From assembly GCA_035041965.1 (NCBI GenBank), contig JAPYMA010001967.1:1-64000 (forward strand): a DNA stretch of 64,000 nucleotides, written 5' to 3'. The stretch comes from Anisakis pegreffii (lineage: Eukaryota; Nematoda; Chromadorea; Rhabditida; Anisakidae). Positions 13,936 to 27,509 of the stretch are shown in pieces; position 1 is the stretch's first letter, and each line of letters opens with the position of its first letter. A program made the translations under genes and the position numbers. The notes beneath the pieces are model-generated. The model did not search any database, had not been told where the DNA came from, and worked only from the letters and a program-made list of their open reading frames with translations.

Positions 13936-15571
13936 TGTTTGTATACCTACCCAACTATCTGAGTAACCATCGATGAAAAATACTATTGAGAGCGATATTC
14001 CACTCTGATAGGATCTGAGAGTACCATAATCCGGTGCAAGAGATTGATCTACTTATTCTCCTATCTCATTTGTTCTTTTAATAACCCGATGACTTAGTTT
14101 TTCATTTTCTGTGTCCATACGTGGTGGAAACTTTTCATTTTCATTTCAGATACAATTTATTATTTATTTGGGAATGTTTTTGTTTTGTTTCAAATCCATT
14201 CGTGTCTTCGATAAGATCATATCATTTTGTTTTTTCACAAAGACTAGATCATTATCAGTGAGCATGACCAATGTACTGAGTTATGATCTTTTTGGTAAAC
14301 AAGCTAAGAACCTAAGAAGTTCGTCCTATCATGTGATGCTTACTGTCGTCTTATTGGAAAATTGAGAGGAAAATAGTAGCAATAATTATATTAACGTAAC
14401 AATAATTTTAGCCGTCTTGATAAGTGATATTAATTGGTGATAGTTTCTCTTCATAAAATATCAATTTCGATGAAGGTAGACGGATGGAAAGGAGCAGAAG
14501 TGTGCAGCAATCAATAGAAACGAAGGGATAGCTATTAATCTTTGTGTTTACAAACGAACCGCATGCCTTTAGTGATTCAATCAGTCATCTCAAAAAACAA
14601 TAATATTAATGATATCAAAAATTTCGATGATCAATCAGTGAACTGGTCAATTAACTGAAATACGATCGCATGAATGCTTGCGAAATTACTGAGCACTTCG
14701 TCAGTTATCATTATATCACATATATTACCATTATCATTATGATCATCGTTGTTACCCATTCCAGTACCGTTTGTATGTTATATTTATGAGCCTTTCAGAA
14801 TCAGTTCTCCTATGGCACTTATTGCTGACCCAGAATTCAAAGAAAGGGCATCCAGCACTCAAAATATAACACATTTGCGCAGTTAATGGAATTATTGCAT
14901 TATCAGTATTTTTATCGATTGGTGTTATTGTCAGTATTATAATTCATAAATATATCTCACCGTAACATAATCATCTGCAGAAATATATTCGTCTTGTCGT
15001 TTTCTTGAACATCCTCGTATCGCTATTGATAGTACAATTTGTTAGTGCGATTGGACGTCATTTCGAGTGATACTGTCACTAAAATTTGCTAACCGTTCAA
15101 GTTGAATCAGCTAAACCACTGCTGAACAATTCGTTTGAACAATACTACTGACTGATTTATTGTTGCGATTTTTTGGACGAAATAAAGTAATTCTATCGGC
15201 GATGCTATCAGCATTATCGCTTTCACGACACCGTAACAGCCTTCTATTGAGCGGTAAGTGACCAATCCATCCATAAATTGATATATTCATCAAACCACCC
15301 GACCACCCAGCCATTTTACCTATTACTGTAGTTACTTCAAGAACTTCTCTTCTTGATCTAACAATTTTTACTCCACCGTTCAAAGCACTTATGGCAGAGG
15401 ACCATTTTCAGAAGAAAATGTTTTCAAGGGTGAAAACCCTAATCATGATTGCATCGCAGTTTGCTTTTTATTGAAAATACATTTAACTCGAAAATCTTCA
15501 GCAATCAAGAGAAACCGAAGTGTAGCGTAATACTATTTATTGTATTTAATTTTAAAGGTTTGGCCACCTCA

Positions 15572-18500
15572 ATGGAATCGGCTAGCTTCAGTAAGCACGT
15601 TCGTTTTGCGGAGATGGAAAGAAGCAATAACAGCAATAATACTTCATTGAATAATTCTAAGATATCACAACTATCACGACACAACTCAAAAGCACCAAAA
15701 CGTCCACCACGGCCAAAACGAATGGAATATTTATATCATTTTGACGGCCCTCATAATGATGTTGACTCTGCTGTCAGCAACAAACATCCGCATGAAACCC
15801 AATCGTCCTCTCCTTTAAGAAAGTCGTTCTCCTCTCAACCATCATCGTTACCGTATTCAAAAAATCCGAATCAACAGCAGTATGAGGTGGAGAATGACGA
15901 GAATTCTGCTGATACTGTTCTACTCAAAGCACCACGACAAGCTGAATTTGCCGGTGATACCAACGAAGGTGATGAGAATGACGCAAATGAAGACGAACAG
16001 GCAAGTTGATGTGTTCGTTTATTAATTTGTGAGTGATGATTTATTTGGTGGGTGAGTGATTACTGAACCAGTTGTTTAGCATTAGTTAATGCTTATTGCT
16101 TAACTGAAACTCATCGATTCATGCACACTTAATTGTATTTACTCATTTGAGATGTCTGATCATCTTCATAGTCGCTAATATTAACCAGCCTTGGGACATT
16201 TCATATTACTCGTCTGCGTCATCTTCTATTTTTTAGCCATTTACGTTAGCTGTAAGTTCCTTTTCGTTTTTGAACGGTCATTCGAGTTATCTTTTACCTC
16301 TTAGCACTGATAAAATAAGACCAGCTAACTTTACCGAGAAATTCACATGTAAATAAGTGACTCAATACACGAGAAAATTTCAATTCTTTTCGCTAATTGC
16401 GTTCATCGTCATGAAGAATGTGATTTTTGATTATTTTTGAAAAACCATCGAATTGTTTCGTAAATTTTGTTATTGCTGTTGTCGTTGAGTGACGAGAGAT
16501 GTGGCTTTGTTGTGTATTGCGAAAAATGAAAGAAATTGAAAATAGATTGTTATCTCGTATATTGAGCACCGACAAGATGATTTTTCATAATAGGTTGACG
16601 TTAATTCAATTGCATTTTGAATCAATAAAAATTTAACGAATTAGAAAAGAATTTTTAACGAGTTAAATCAGTGGCAAATTGTAAAGAAATAGCATGAAAT
16701 TTGTGATATTTTAGAAAATGTTCATTTGTTTGCTTAGGTTCAAGTGCTAAACTCAACTAAACATAATGATGTTTTTTGCTTTGAATCCAACTCCTCCTCC
16801 AAGGAAACGCTGGGACAGCACATGAATGGAAAACTAAAATTTTAGTATGTCACCAAACAGTGAGTATTTCGAGCAACTGAATGCGTTCAAAACAGAGACA
16901 CTGATCAGAATGAATTTAATTTATGGTTTATTCACTCACAATTTATGTTTGGACAGACCAGAAAATGTGTCATCAATGATGATAGTAACATTAACAATGG
17001 TAATAATAATAACAATGACAGTGATAAAAATAGTAATCTAATGATAATAATACGAACGAACATGATAATAATAACAAAAACAGTTCCATCTAAGAGAAAA
17101 GTGCTGTGAACAGTACGTTGATGATGGAATTTGTGTTCTTTTACACTTACTTAACGAGTACTTCTATCGTCAGTCAGCTCGCTATTAGTGATGAATGCAA
17201 CGTTGTTAATCCTTGCTTTTAGACAATCGCTGCAGTTTTTTTTGTATGGTGATCTTTTGTGGAGATAAGCAATTACGATTGTATAGCGAGCGTAAGTTCA
17301 GTTGGGAAAATATCTTGAAATAGGATGTGAGGCAGGGGATTGAATCCCACAATTGATCATCTATTTTCTGTTTCCTTCTCTTTTGCATATTGTACTTCTT
17401 TTGGTGGCTCATTTCTCATTTTCGATCTGTTTTTTTGCACACATTTTCAGTTAGTCTCAGATATTGCATGGCACATTCAGCGATGTCATTTATTCATTGA
17501 GAAGAGCAGTAGTTGTTTTTCTTTTGCGAATAACTCCTATGTTCACAAAAGTGTGGTATGAAAGCAGGAACAACATGCTGATGACGAAATCTGCGTTTTC
17601 CCACAATTTCAAACGAGTGTTATTAATCAGTGCATTTCTGCGAAGTGTCTTTTCTTGTATCAGTTTTACTGGAGACAACCAAAGTGAGGAAACTATCTGA
17701 AATTAAAAAAAAACGTCGTAAGTGGTGAACGCAGGAGCATTCTTTGGTTTCTCGTCAACCGATTGATGCCACTCGTTGTGTCAATGGCTTGTAAAATTGA
17801 CAGCCATGATTGCTATCGTGACAAAAACAAAACGACTGGCTAATGGAGTAAAATTAAGAGCATAAAATCCAAAATATGCATTATCTGCTTGCTATAGAGG
17901 CGAAAAATCGAAACACTTTTTTGTTCTCCCATAAAGAGTAGTATTAGAGAATGAAAAGGTATTTCGTATGTCTTTAGGTGGGTGGGATTTATGAACAATC
18001 GCAATGAACGTTGTGATAGTTAAATGTGAATTAATGAATGGGAAAATGAAATTAGCCAAATAAATTAAAGTAAAAAATGAAACATTTTTTGAAAATTCCA
18101 CATTCTATTCTCTGAATTGTCTGCCACTGAAAAAATGAATGAAGAACACAAAAAGGTTTCGTTACGAACCGGGCGAATTAGAATTTTCAAGATGCAGCAA
18201 TTATTACTAATTTCCTTATTATTATTGTCGATATTATTTATCATTACGTATCATTTATTATTATTCACTATTTATTATTACTGCTATTATTATTGATTTT
18301 ACTTGATTCATAGCATTGAAATTCCATTCGTCGTCCATATATTATAAATAACAAAAATTTATTCTGATGGAACATTGCGATATATGCCAGAATTGCGGTC
18401 GTTGTCGGTGAACAGATACATTAAGAACAAGAGCATTTTTTGTTCATTTGTGCTCTTTATTTCGCTATATCATCTCGTATTGATAATAATGCTGATATTA

Positions 18501-21500
18501 ATAATATTATTATTATTGATAATAATATTGTTATAAATAATATAGATGCTCTTATTATAGACAACAGTAATAATATGAGTAAGAATAGTAATAAAAATAA
18601 TAATAGTAACGATGGTAATAGTAATGATAGTAATAATAGTAATGATAACACATTTGTATTCAAACTTCAACCAATAACCAAATACTCTTCGTCTTCATCG
18701 TATGTGACTGGATTGTGGTGTTCGCGACTCACACAAAACTACATATATGGAAAGTTTATGAACGATATCTTGATTATTAGGAACCCTCTGCTCGCGTAAT
18801 ACATAATATCGCATCTGTCGTTATTTTAAACGAAAAGTAACCGAACTTCATCCTACGCTGTGTGTATTCATTCATCAATTTACGCAAAATAAGCCGAATA
18901 ATCCAGAATGAAAATGTATTTTACGCATAACATCCATCATTAGTCATCCATTCGATCAACCAGACAGTTGAATAGACAGCCAATTGAAAGCGGATTAAAT
19001 GAGTAATTAAAAAGCAACACAAATGTCATGTGGGAAACAGTAACAAATTTATGCATTTATAAAAAAACACTTCCCACAGCCAGCTTCATTTTGTGCAACA
19101 AATAATAATAACTGCGGAACAATTTATTGATTCATTCATAAAGCGCCCTACTATTGTCCCTTTTTTCGTATTCCACTGAATCAAACGCATCTATTAATAC
19201 TCAATTAATAATTTTTGCTATCAAGTGATTGTAAAGAATCAACAATTGTTAGATGATTTCATATGGAAACATTGATCTACTTTGCAGAGCATTTTTTGCT
19301 GAGTGAGTTAGATTCGTTGGTAATGCGCATTGGTAACACGAGTTTTTTCTTTGTCATTTGTTGAACAGACGAAATTAGACAGTTTTGTCTCTAAGTAGGC
19401 TTCTTGTTGCTTATTTTGGATGCCTTTCGATCAGAGCACACTCAAAGGTCGTCTTTGATGGATTAATGTTCATGGTAATGGTAGAACACTGAGAAATGTC
19501 ACAGCTGCTTGATTTGTTGGTGGTTCTCAAAAGTCAAAAATCATTCATCTATCATTTCTTTCGCTACTGCTTGCTTGAACGAGTATTGCGTTACACGACG
19601 GATGTTCCCATAGCATCACTGTAATGGAATGTGTACAAAGTTTCATCATAAATAAGCAAAAAATGAATTCATCGAGCGAACTGATCAAGTCGCGAACGAA
19701 GAAACACCTAAACGTCACGAAACTGCTCCATTTTTGATGCTTCGCTTTAAGCAGCATACTCTCTCACGACTTCCGTTTATATTCGTTCGCTTAAAATTTT
19801 ACACAGTGATGAAACGAACAGGTAACTTCTAAAATATTTCCATTTGATTTCATTTCATTACATCTTAGCAATAATTGATTACCCTCGTCTAATTCCGTCC
19901 CCTTCTTTCCCTTTCATCTCGATACTGTCGACCACTAGTAACAGTCGATCAGAATCCTTAATAGATCCCTAGTCGATCGAGTGCTAAGTGAAACAGTGAT
20001 GATATTTTGCTGCATTTGATGCACTTAGTATCAGAGATATCGAGCAAACAGTCAAACACAAACGATAAAATATGATAATTGTTGATTATTTAATCGAGAG
20101 TGATATGCAAATGATTACATATTGCATCAATGAATTGATTTTAGCATTTAGCATGCGATACGTTAACAGTATCAGTGAACATGACGACAAACGATATGTA
20201 AGCAGTAGAATAGTGATCATTGGATGTATTCATCAATCTTATCACTGTCATCGTCATTGTTATCACTAGATTCATGACTGCTGTGTTTATCATTCGGATT
20301 GTTGTTATGAGTACAGTAACTATTATATTGTAGTCAACCACTATCTAAGCTGATCATGACAGCATTAGTGAAAGGCATGCATATCCAGTATTGGTTAGCA
20401 TGTTTTTGCAAGATTACAACAGTCATTTGCATGAAATTCATAAGCATCATCATCGTACCAACAACTCTAAGCACATGCAAACGAACAATACAGCACTAAC
20501 ACAGTAGAGATCGATCATCCGTTCGATCATTCAGTTCTCTATTGTCATTTATTACTACATATTGTTATTGCTCACTTTTTGGTATTCTAACGAGCCGCTT
20601 TTTAAATTTCGTTATCATCTGCTTGCATGGATCCATCAATGTCTCGAATCAGCTAAATCTAATATCTTTTCATCTACTTCGAACCAGCTTTTCACTCAAC
20701 CATTCATCCTGATAACCGTCTACCTACCTGTTTCGTTCATAGCAATCGTTTTGCTCACACAACCGCCTCCTCTTTCCCACCGTCCGCTGTCACTCGTTAT
20801 ATGTTCGAAGTGATCAAAGGAGTTGTACTGCATTGTTTTTGGTGTATTTCTTGAGTGATTTTTTCCATTCGAAACACTTGTAAGTTGTGTTGTATTCTGA
20901 AGAAGAATATGATAGAGTTGAATGGATTAGTTTCGGGAGGAGAATAATTAATTGATGAGCACATTCTTGTGGTATTTCGTGGCATTGTTGGTTTTATTTT
21001 TAGACAGCATTTGATTCGTTTTTCATTTGTTGTTGAAGTAAATTGATTGTATCACTTGAAAGATTCCAAATTGAAAATGATGAAGTTAGGTCAAAGAAAA
21101 TTTGACATGTGACGTTTGATTACAATCGGACTCGATCAGTTAGTTGATCGTAAACGAATTGAGCGAAGACGTTGTTCTAATCAACAGATTCTAAATTTCT
21201 TTTCTATTTACTTCTCTCCTTTCATAGTTGCTAATTGAGAAGGTTTTGTTGTTGTGTTACTCAGCTATTATATGTTGTGAGTGAACAACTACGGTAACTG
21301 ATTATTGAGGATGTCATCCATCTGTCAACTCTCTTCATCATTACGTCTAGCACTGAATGTCAGAGTTGTCGAATTTATTGTTGTCGTTTGAAACTCATTA
21401 CAATTCGTTCGTAAGAAATGAATTATCATTTCTAATAAGGGAATAATGATAACAGTAATGGTGATAATAATGATAATAATATTAAATCAACTTTTTGGTT

Positions 21501-21900
21501 TATTTCGATCGCTGATTCTACCGACGATTCTTTCAGCAAGCGAACAGTTGCCTTCTGAAGAAGCGAAAGAGAGGTCATTTCAGTTATACTCCCAATATTA
21601 TTAGCAATAAAACGACGACGAGTAATGTGCGTATGGCAATGGGCTTAGCAGCTGAAGCGGCCGTGAATGGTAAGGAGCAATTTTTGAGGATTTTCGATCA
21701 ACGTAAACATTCGTCGTTGTCAAGCGATGCCACATCTACTGCAGTAGTAGCTAGTCAAGCCCATGGAATCGAAACTCAATGCGAATCTCAATTATCATCA
21801 TATCAAAGTATTATGCGATCGGCTGCTAGACTATCTAAACTCGGTCTACCACCGTACACGAGGTCCACACAACCTGGTCGTTCACTATTCTGCAATCCAT
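15572..21900 (+). other. ClC gene: cytosolic N-terminal exons 1-2
   Basis: Exons 1 and 2 encode about 264 residues before the first membrane segment. Exon 1 begins [18 protein letters not shown] and is rich in Ser, Asn and Lys, with a proline-basic stretch ([15 protein letters not shown]). A short acceptor TTTAAAG ends at 15557, so 15558-15571 may be 5' UTR after cis- or trans-splicing. Exon 2 carries FLRIFDQRK and a Ser-rich segment. The two exons are separated by a 5.5-kb intron, so an alternative promoter before exon 2 is possible. Confidence 0.7.
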
Positions 21901-24900
21901 GTCAGTTGTGTGCCTTTGTTTTATATTCACTTCGGAGCAGCCACTCATTCTTTGTGGTTCTTACTTTTTTACTGATAGTAATAATGACAACAACAACTAT
22001 CCGAATTAGAGGCAGATTATTATGAACGCATTTCTTACGTAAAAAATACTCACTGATCTCGCAAGGTCATTTTCGCTGTCGATACGGTATGTAATAATTT
22101 AGTTCAATTTCAGGTCAGCCTCAAAAAATGGTGCGTTTCTTTCTTGAGGATTGGCTTTTTCTAGCGGTACTCGGCGTGTTAATGGCATTCCTTTCGTTGT
22201 CAGTTGATGCGTGCATTGATCAGCTGCAAACTTGTGAGTAATTATCATTAGTGCTGCTGCCACTTCCTTTACAGCTGATTGCGATTTGCAGATAATTTTA
22301 CTTCAAAGTTTTAATTAATAATGTCTTTTGTGAAGCGTTACTGTTGTGGTTGTGTGTAAGTGAGAGATTGTTGGTCGTTATACGGCGATAGTGTGCTGTG
22401 CAAATGTACACGCTGAATGAAACTTTTGAAGAGAAAATTGCAGTCAGTCAATTTGAGAAACAATATGAAAACTTTAATCATTGTGAGATTTTTACCCGAT
22501 TCAAAAAAACTGTCTTTCATATGTGAAACTGTCCACTTGTCATCATCAAATTTCAGTTCACTTGTATTTTATGAACATGGTTGAACGGACCGATGATGGC
22601 TTCTTGAATTTCATTCTAACATACATTGTGTGGATGACATATACAATGGTTGTAATGCTCGCATCAGTCATTTTTGTACATTACGTCGGACCATGTGCAA
22701 TAGGTATCATATTCAAAAGACCATTTCATCGCATTGGTCATATGAAGATAGCAATTTCAAAGCAATTAAGTGATAATAATAAAGACATAATAATTTTATC
22801 AATGTCATCAATAGTAATATGATCAAGTCACTCAGTGTTTCAGGATCTGGTATTCCTGAGATTAAAACGATTTTGCGTGGTGTTCGACTTAAGGAATATC
22901 TATCATTTCGAACATTCCTAGCAAAAATGGTTGGTCTCGCACTAGCGATTGGCAGTGGTTTTCCGATTGGCAAAGAGGCATGCGTTTGCTCATTCATCTA
23001 TGATTAGTGTTTTTTATGTGTTTCTGTAAACATAAGGATCAAAAACATTTTTTAGGGCCCGTTTGTGCATGTTGGTTCAATAATAGCAAATTTGATCGGT
23101 CGTATGGTCCGTAGTTTTGAACCGGCTTATGCAAATGAATCACGTAGTGCTGAGCTGCTAGCAGCTGGATGTGCGGCTGGTGTTGCGTGCACTTTCAGTG
23201 CACCTATTGGAGGTGAGGCATAAATTAGGGTATCTCTGTTTTTGTTTGAGGGAAACAAGCAAGGGGATGGACAAACAAAGTTTATTCGTTCGATGAAGAA
23301 AATTTCAATTGCATAGCAATTTTTGAAATTTTGATGCAAACTTTTGATAAAATTCGTAACTTTGAAAATTGAAAAAGGAGAAAATTTGAGAATTTCATCT
23401 TGTTCAGTGCGATGTTGTTGAACAAGCTGTTTTTGATTTTTGATTGTTAGCAGTGAATGGTGCTGAGCGCTAACGTTAATTCAGCCAGTCTTCAACTTTC
23501 AATTTTATGTATCTTGAGTATTTGGAGGGAAGAAAGCAGTCCTTACAATTCCATATTCGTAATCAGCTCGAGGAGTTCTGCAATTTGATGTATATCTCAT
23601 CCTGAAACGCTGGGTTCAGTTCGTGACCTTCCCTTGTTAGTAAAGTGAACATCGTATGTCGCAAATAGGATAAACAATGCTACTAAAACTTGCAGTGATT
23701 ATTTTTTTGGGAAAAAGTTTACGGTTTATGGTTATGCGTCAAGTTCAAATCGAATCGGTAATATTGACTAGAATTTTGATTAATGCATGATCGAGCGTTT
23801 GATTCTGTTGTTATTCGTTCGAATATGTATCGTATATGTATGTACGTAGTTGTTGCGGGTGGGGCGCTTACATTGGAAGGAGATGATTGGGATGGCATGA
23901 TTGATTGTTTGGATTTATGTTATGCCTTTGGGCACTTACCACATTTTCAAGTTGTCGATTACAATCGCGACGTTTCGGCACTGTCTCTTTGGCAGCATAA
24001 GATCACTTGCATATGTTCGTTTGTTTGTGTGTGTTTTGGTTGGATTTGTTCTTGATTTTGTATTGTGTAAAGAGTGTTGAGTTCATTGTGTGTTATGTGC
24101 AGTTTATTGAATGGTGATGATTGATATCGTCTAAAGTTATATAGAGTTGACATATTCTCTTAGTTGTTTTCCTTTCACAGGTGTGTTGTTTTCAATTGAA
24201 GTGACGGCGGTTTATTTTGCGGTACGTGATTATTGGAGAGGCTTCTTTGCTGCCGCATGTGGCTCAGCGCTCTTCTCACTTCTACGCCTTTATACGCACG
24301 ATTCAGAAGGTTGGTTTCAGTCGGTTCGATTGTTCTCGTTGACGAATTTTACCACTGCGATTTTAAAAAGTGATCAGTTGATTGATTGTTGCCTGGAAAG
24401 AAGTCCATTCATTTCTTTCTCAATGTGACACAAATACAAACAAAAGTTTTGCTGCCATCAGTAAGAATCATAGATAAGTACTGGTTTTGTGGACGAATGC
24501 GATCGAACGAGGCAGGGAGAAGATGATAACATCAATTGAACTGTTAACGAACAAACGTTATCATCCTGTCTTCCCCGCCTCGTAATCTCCCCCGGTATCG
24601 CCAATCATCATTGGTAGATGCGCGCATGGTTTTTAATGCACTGTTTCGTTTCAGTGACCGTTGTGGCATTTTACCAGACAACTTTCAAATATCGTGCATT
24701 TTATCCAGAAGAATTGGTTATTTTTGCGATGATCGGGTGAGACTGAGATTGTCATATACAAAAGTTTTGCTTGTTTCATTGATTCACTAGTTGAATGATC
24801 ATTATCGATATTAAGGTTATTTTGCGGTCTTTCTGGAGCGATTTTCATCTATGTTCATCGTCATCTCGTCTTATTCCTCAGACGAAATAGTTTCATGAAG

Positions 24901-27465
24901 ATCATTTTTCAACGCAAGTAAGCCTGAGCTCACCCAACAACATTATTGTTATTATTATCATTATTATCAATGTTATTATTATTGTCTTGATAATATTGGC
25001 AGTATCATATATACTGCAATCATTGCAGTTGGATTGTATATCCGATTGTAATATCGGCAGTCTACGCAACTCTCACACATCCGATTGGATTCGGTCGTCA
25101 TATTACTGGAGAAGTATGATTTCAAGCCTTTACCGACTGATATTCATTCAATGATATTTAATAATGATATTTTCATTTACGACAATAATATACATGCCTA
25201 AAATTTGGTGTATGTGGCAGCCACTTTTAAGTGGAGCAAAAGTTAAATAAGCGGATTTCAGGTGGTATTCAGTCGTACTTTAAAGGACTTCTTCATGAAC
25301 TGTACGTGGAGTGCAGATCCGACAAGTTTCGAGGCGTGTGGTGGAAGTGTGGCGGCGAGGTGGAGTGCGGACGAGTCAATTTTTGCCGAATTAGCTGTTT
25401 TTGTCATCGGTTTCGTCAGTTTCATGTCAAAGTTATTGTAATAATCGAATAACGTCCGCTGATGACCACTTTCGTTGCATTTCATTGCACATTTCAGTAC
25501 TTCCTCTCAATCGTTGCCAGTACTTTACCCGTTCCTGCCGGTATCTTCATGCCAGTTTTTGTGATTGGCGCCGGAATGGGACGACTTATTGGTGAAGTGG
25601 TTGCATATAAGTTCCCGGACGGCCTCCGGGGTGATCGCCATATGCTGGTCTATCCGGGCATTTATGCTGTGGTTGGTAAGCATAGATACGTTATAATTAT
25701 CGCACTGATTATCAGTGATGATTGATAGTACGGAGTATTGATACATCTTGAACATGATCTACTCTAGGGGCGTCATCATTCTGTGGTGCTGTAACGCATA
25801 CAGTTTCAGTGGCTGTAATTGCATTCGAATTGACCGGTCAACTTTTACATATACTACCTGTTATGGTAAGATTGTCGTTGTGATTAACTATTTTCTTCAT
25901 TTACTCATCTTTAAATTTCTCAACCTTGAATTTTTGTTTTTTATTGAAAATGAATGCAGATGACTAATTCAAATGCTTCTTATTTGCTTGCAGATTGCCG
26001 TTATAATCGCGAATATCGTTTGTTCATCGTTTCAGCCGTCGTTTTTTGATAGCATAATCAAAATTAGGCATTTGCCATATCTACCAGATATCCCGAAATC
26101 AACTTCCGAGTTAGCTGTAGTTCAACTTCTCAAGCAGTTTTGGCGCATATTTTTAATTGGTTCGACCTAGCAAGTAACTGACTGCAAAGAGGGTGGAAAA
26201 AGATTATTCATTCATAGTGGAGGCAGAATTGAGCAACTGCATTCATTTGCACAATCAATCATGTGGATTGTTTCAGAGTGCATTCAATTCGTGCCGAACA
26301 AATAATGGTCACCAATGTGAAGTTTTTGAGCAAAGCGAGTACATATGGTGAACTGCAAGATTTGTTGATTGCAATGCCTCGTTTGCGCGCATTCCCAGTT
26401 GTTGATAGTCCTGGTTAGATGAAGTTGACTGCAACTATTTTAGTTATAGATTTGGCTGTAAATGAATACGACAATCCATCAATGCTTTCAGATGCTCGTA
26501 TTCTTTTGGGTTCTATCAGCCGTGCTTCACTACTCCAACTACTGGACGCACAAGTTGGTGAAGTGGCTCGTCGAGCCGAGGCAGCAAAGCGTATCGAACA
26601 GGAACGTGAAAGTTTGGCATCTTATAGGTGATTGATTGCTAAGTGATTCATTGATTGTTTAAATTCATACAGCAGAAATAAGTCGGTGAAGAAAGTTGAA
26701 AGTGGTGATTAAAGTTATTCGAAATATTAATATGATAATTATTTGAATACGAGCCGCAAAATTTTGTGACAAACAGGCAGATAGATGAAAAGATAATTTT
26801 TAAATATGAGCATTCAATTCCGAGGCTGAATGTTCCTCTGATTTAGGAAGAAGCCAGTGTTTAGTATAGGCTCACCTTCATCACCAGAAACTGCTCGCAA
26901 GAAGGCGGTCGAAAATTTTTTCGCCGATACATATGCGAAACCAACTGCACTTGACAGGTATATGCAAGTGATGCTGTGATCTAGTGACTGTGTTTGGAAA
27001 TCGCTTGTTTTCAATAATACAGATGCAAACCGTTTTAATACTTATTCTTGATTTTTATTTTGAAATTGTCTACTCCACTTAATACTATTCACTATCATGA
27101 TTCTAGATTTCGTCTCTTATCTTTGCATCCGTTGCATTGTTCGTTATCTAATCATCGTTTCGACAATCATCACAAAGGTGGCAAAGAAACAGATGATCAA
27201 GCCAAACATTCACACTCGAGCAAATTGAATGTAGCAAAGATAAGCTCAGCACCTCCTCCAGAAGAGATCAATTCTACAAAGCGTCTGAGACGATCAAGTA
27301 GTGCGTGTGACGTACAAATGAAACGTCATCACAATCACCATCATTACAATCATCAACACAGTCATCATTCTCATCATAACTACCATACAGCACTCAATCG
27401 TAAACGACTGCTCACCGTTCATTCAGCTCAAGAATTGTATACAAGTCTGGAGGGTTTCATTTTTG

Positions 27466-27509
<44 letters not shown>

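Larger units (their letters stand above)
3502..15557. other. 12-kb spacer with repeats, no supported gene
   Basis: No open frame here shows a recognisable protein family. It contains repeat block B (about 4360-5040), a diverged 230-bp duplication (5636 and 6358), a 16-bp tandem repeat (11788), an ATCT microsatellite (about 13850-13935) and several ATT-rich stretches, for example 8385-8455. Some of it may be the promoter or 5' UTR territory of the ClC gene. Confidence 0.6.

Noticed and set aside
18440..18799. 119-codon frame rich in Asn and Ile inside ClC intron 1
   Set aside because: It is driven by AAT/ATT low complexity, with no domain and no splice partner that keeps frame.
22713..22997. 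Minus-strand frame of 94 codons across ClC exon 5
   Set aside because: It is the antisense shadow of the GSGIP/GKE exon, whose sense frame is strongly conserved.
23783..24055. 90-codon frame inside ClC intron 6
   Set aside because: The flanking exons join perfectly ([12 protein letters not shown]) without it, and the translation has no resemblance to a ClC segment.
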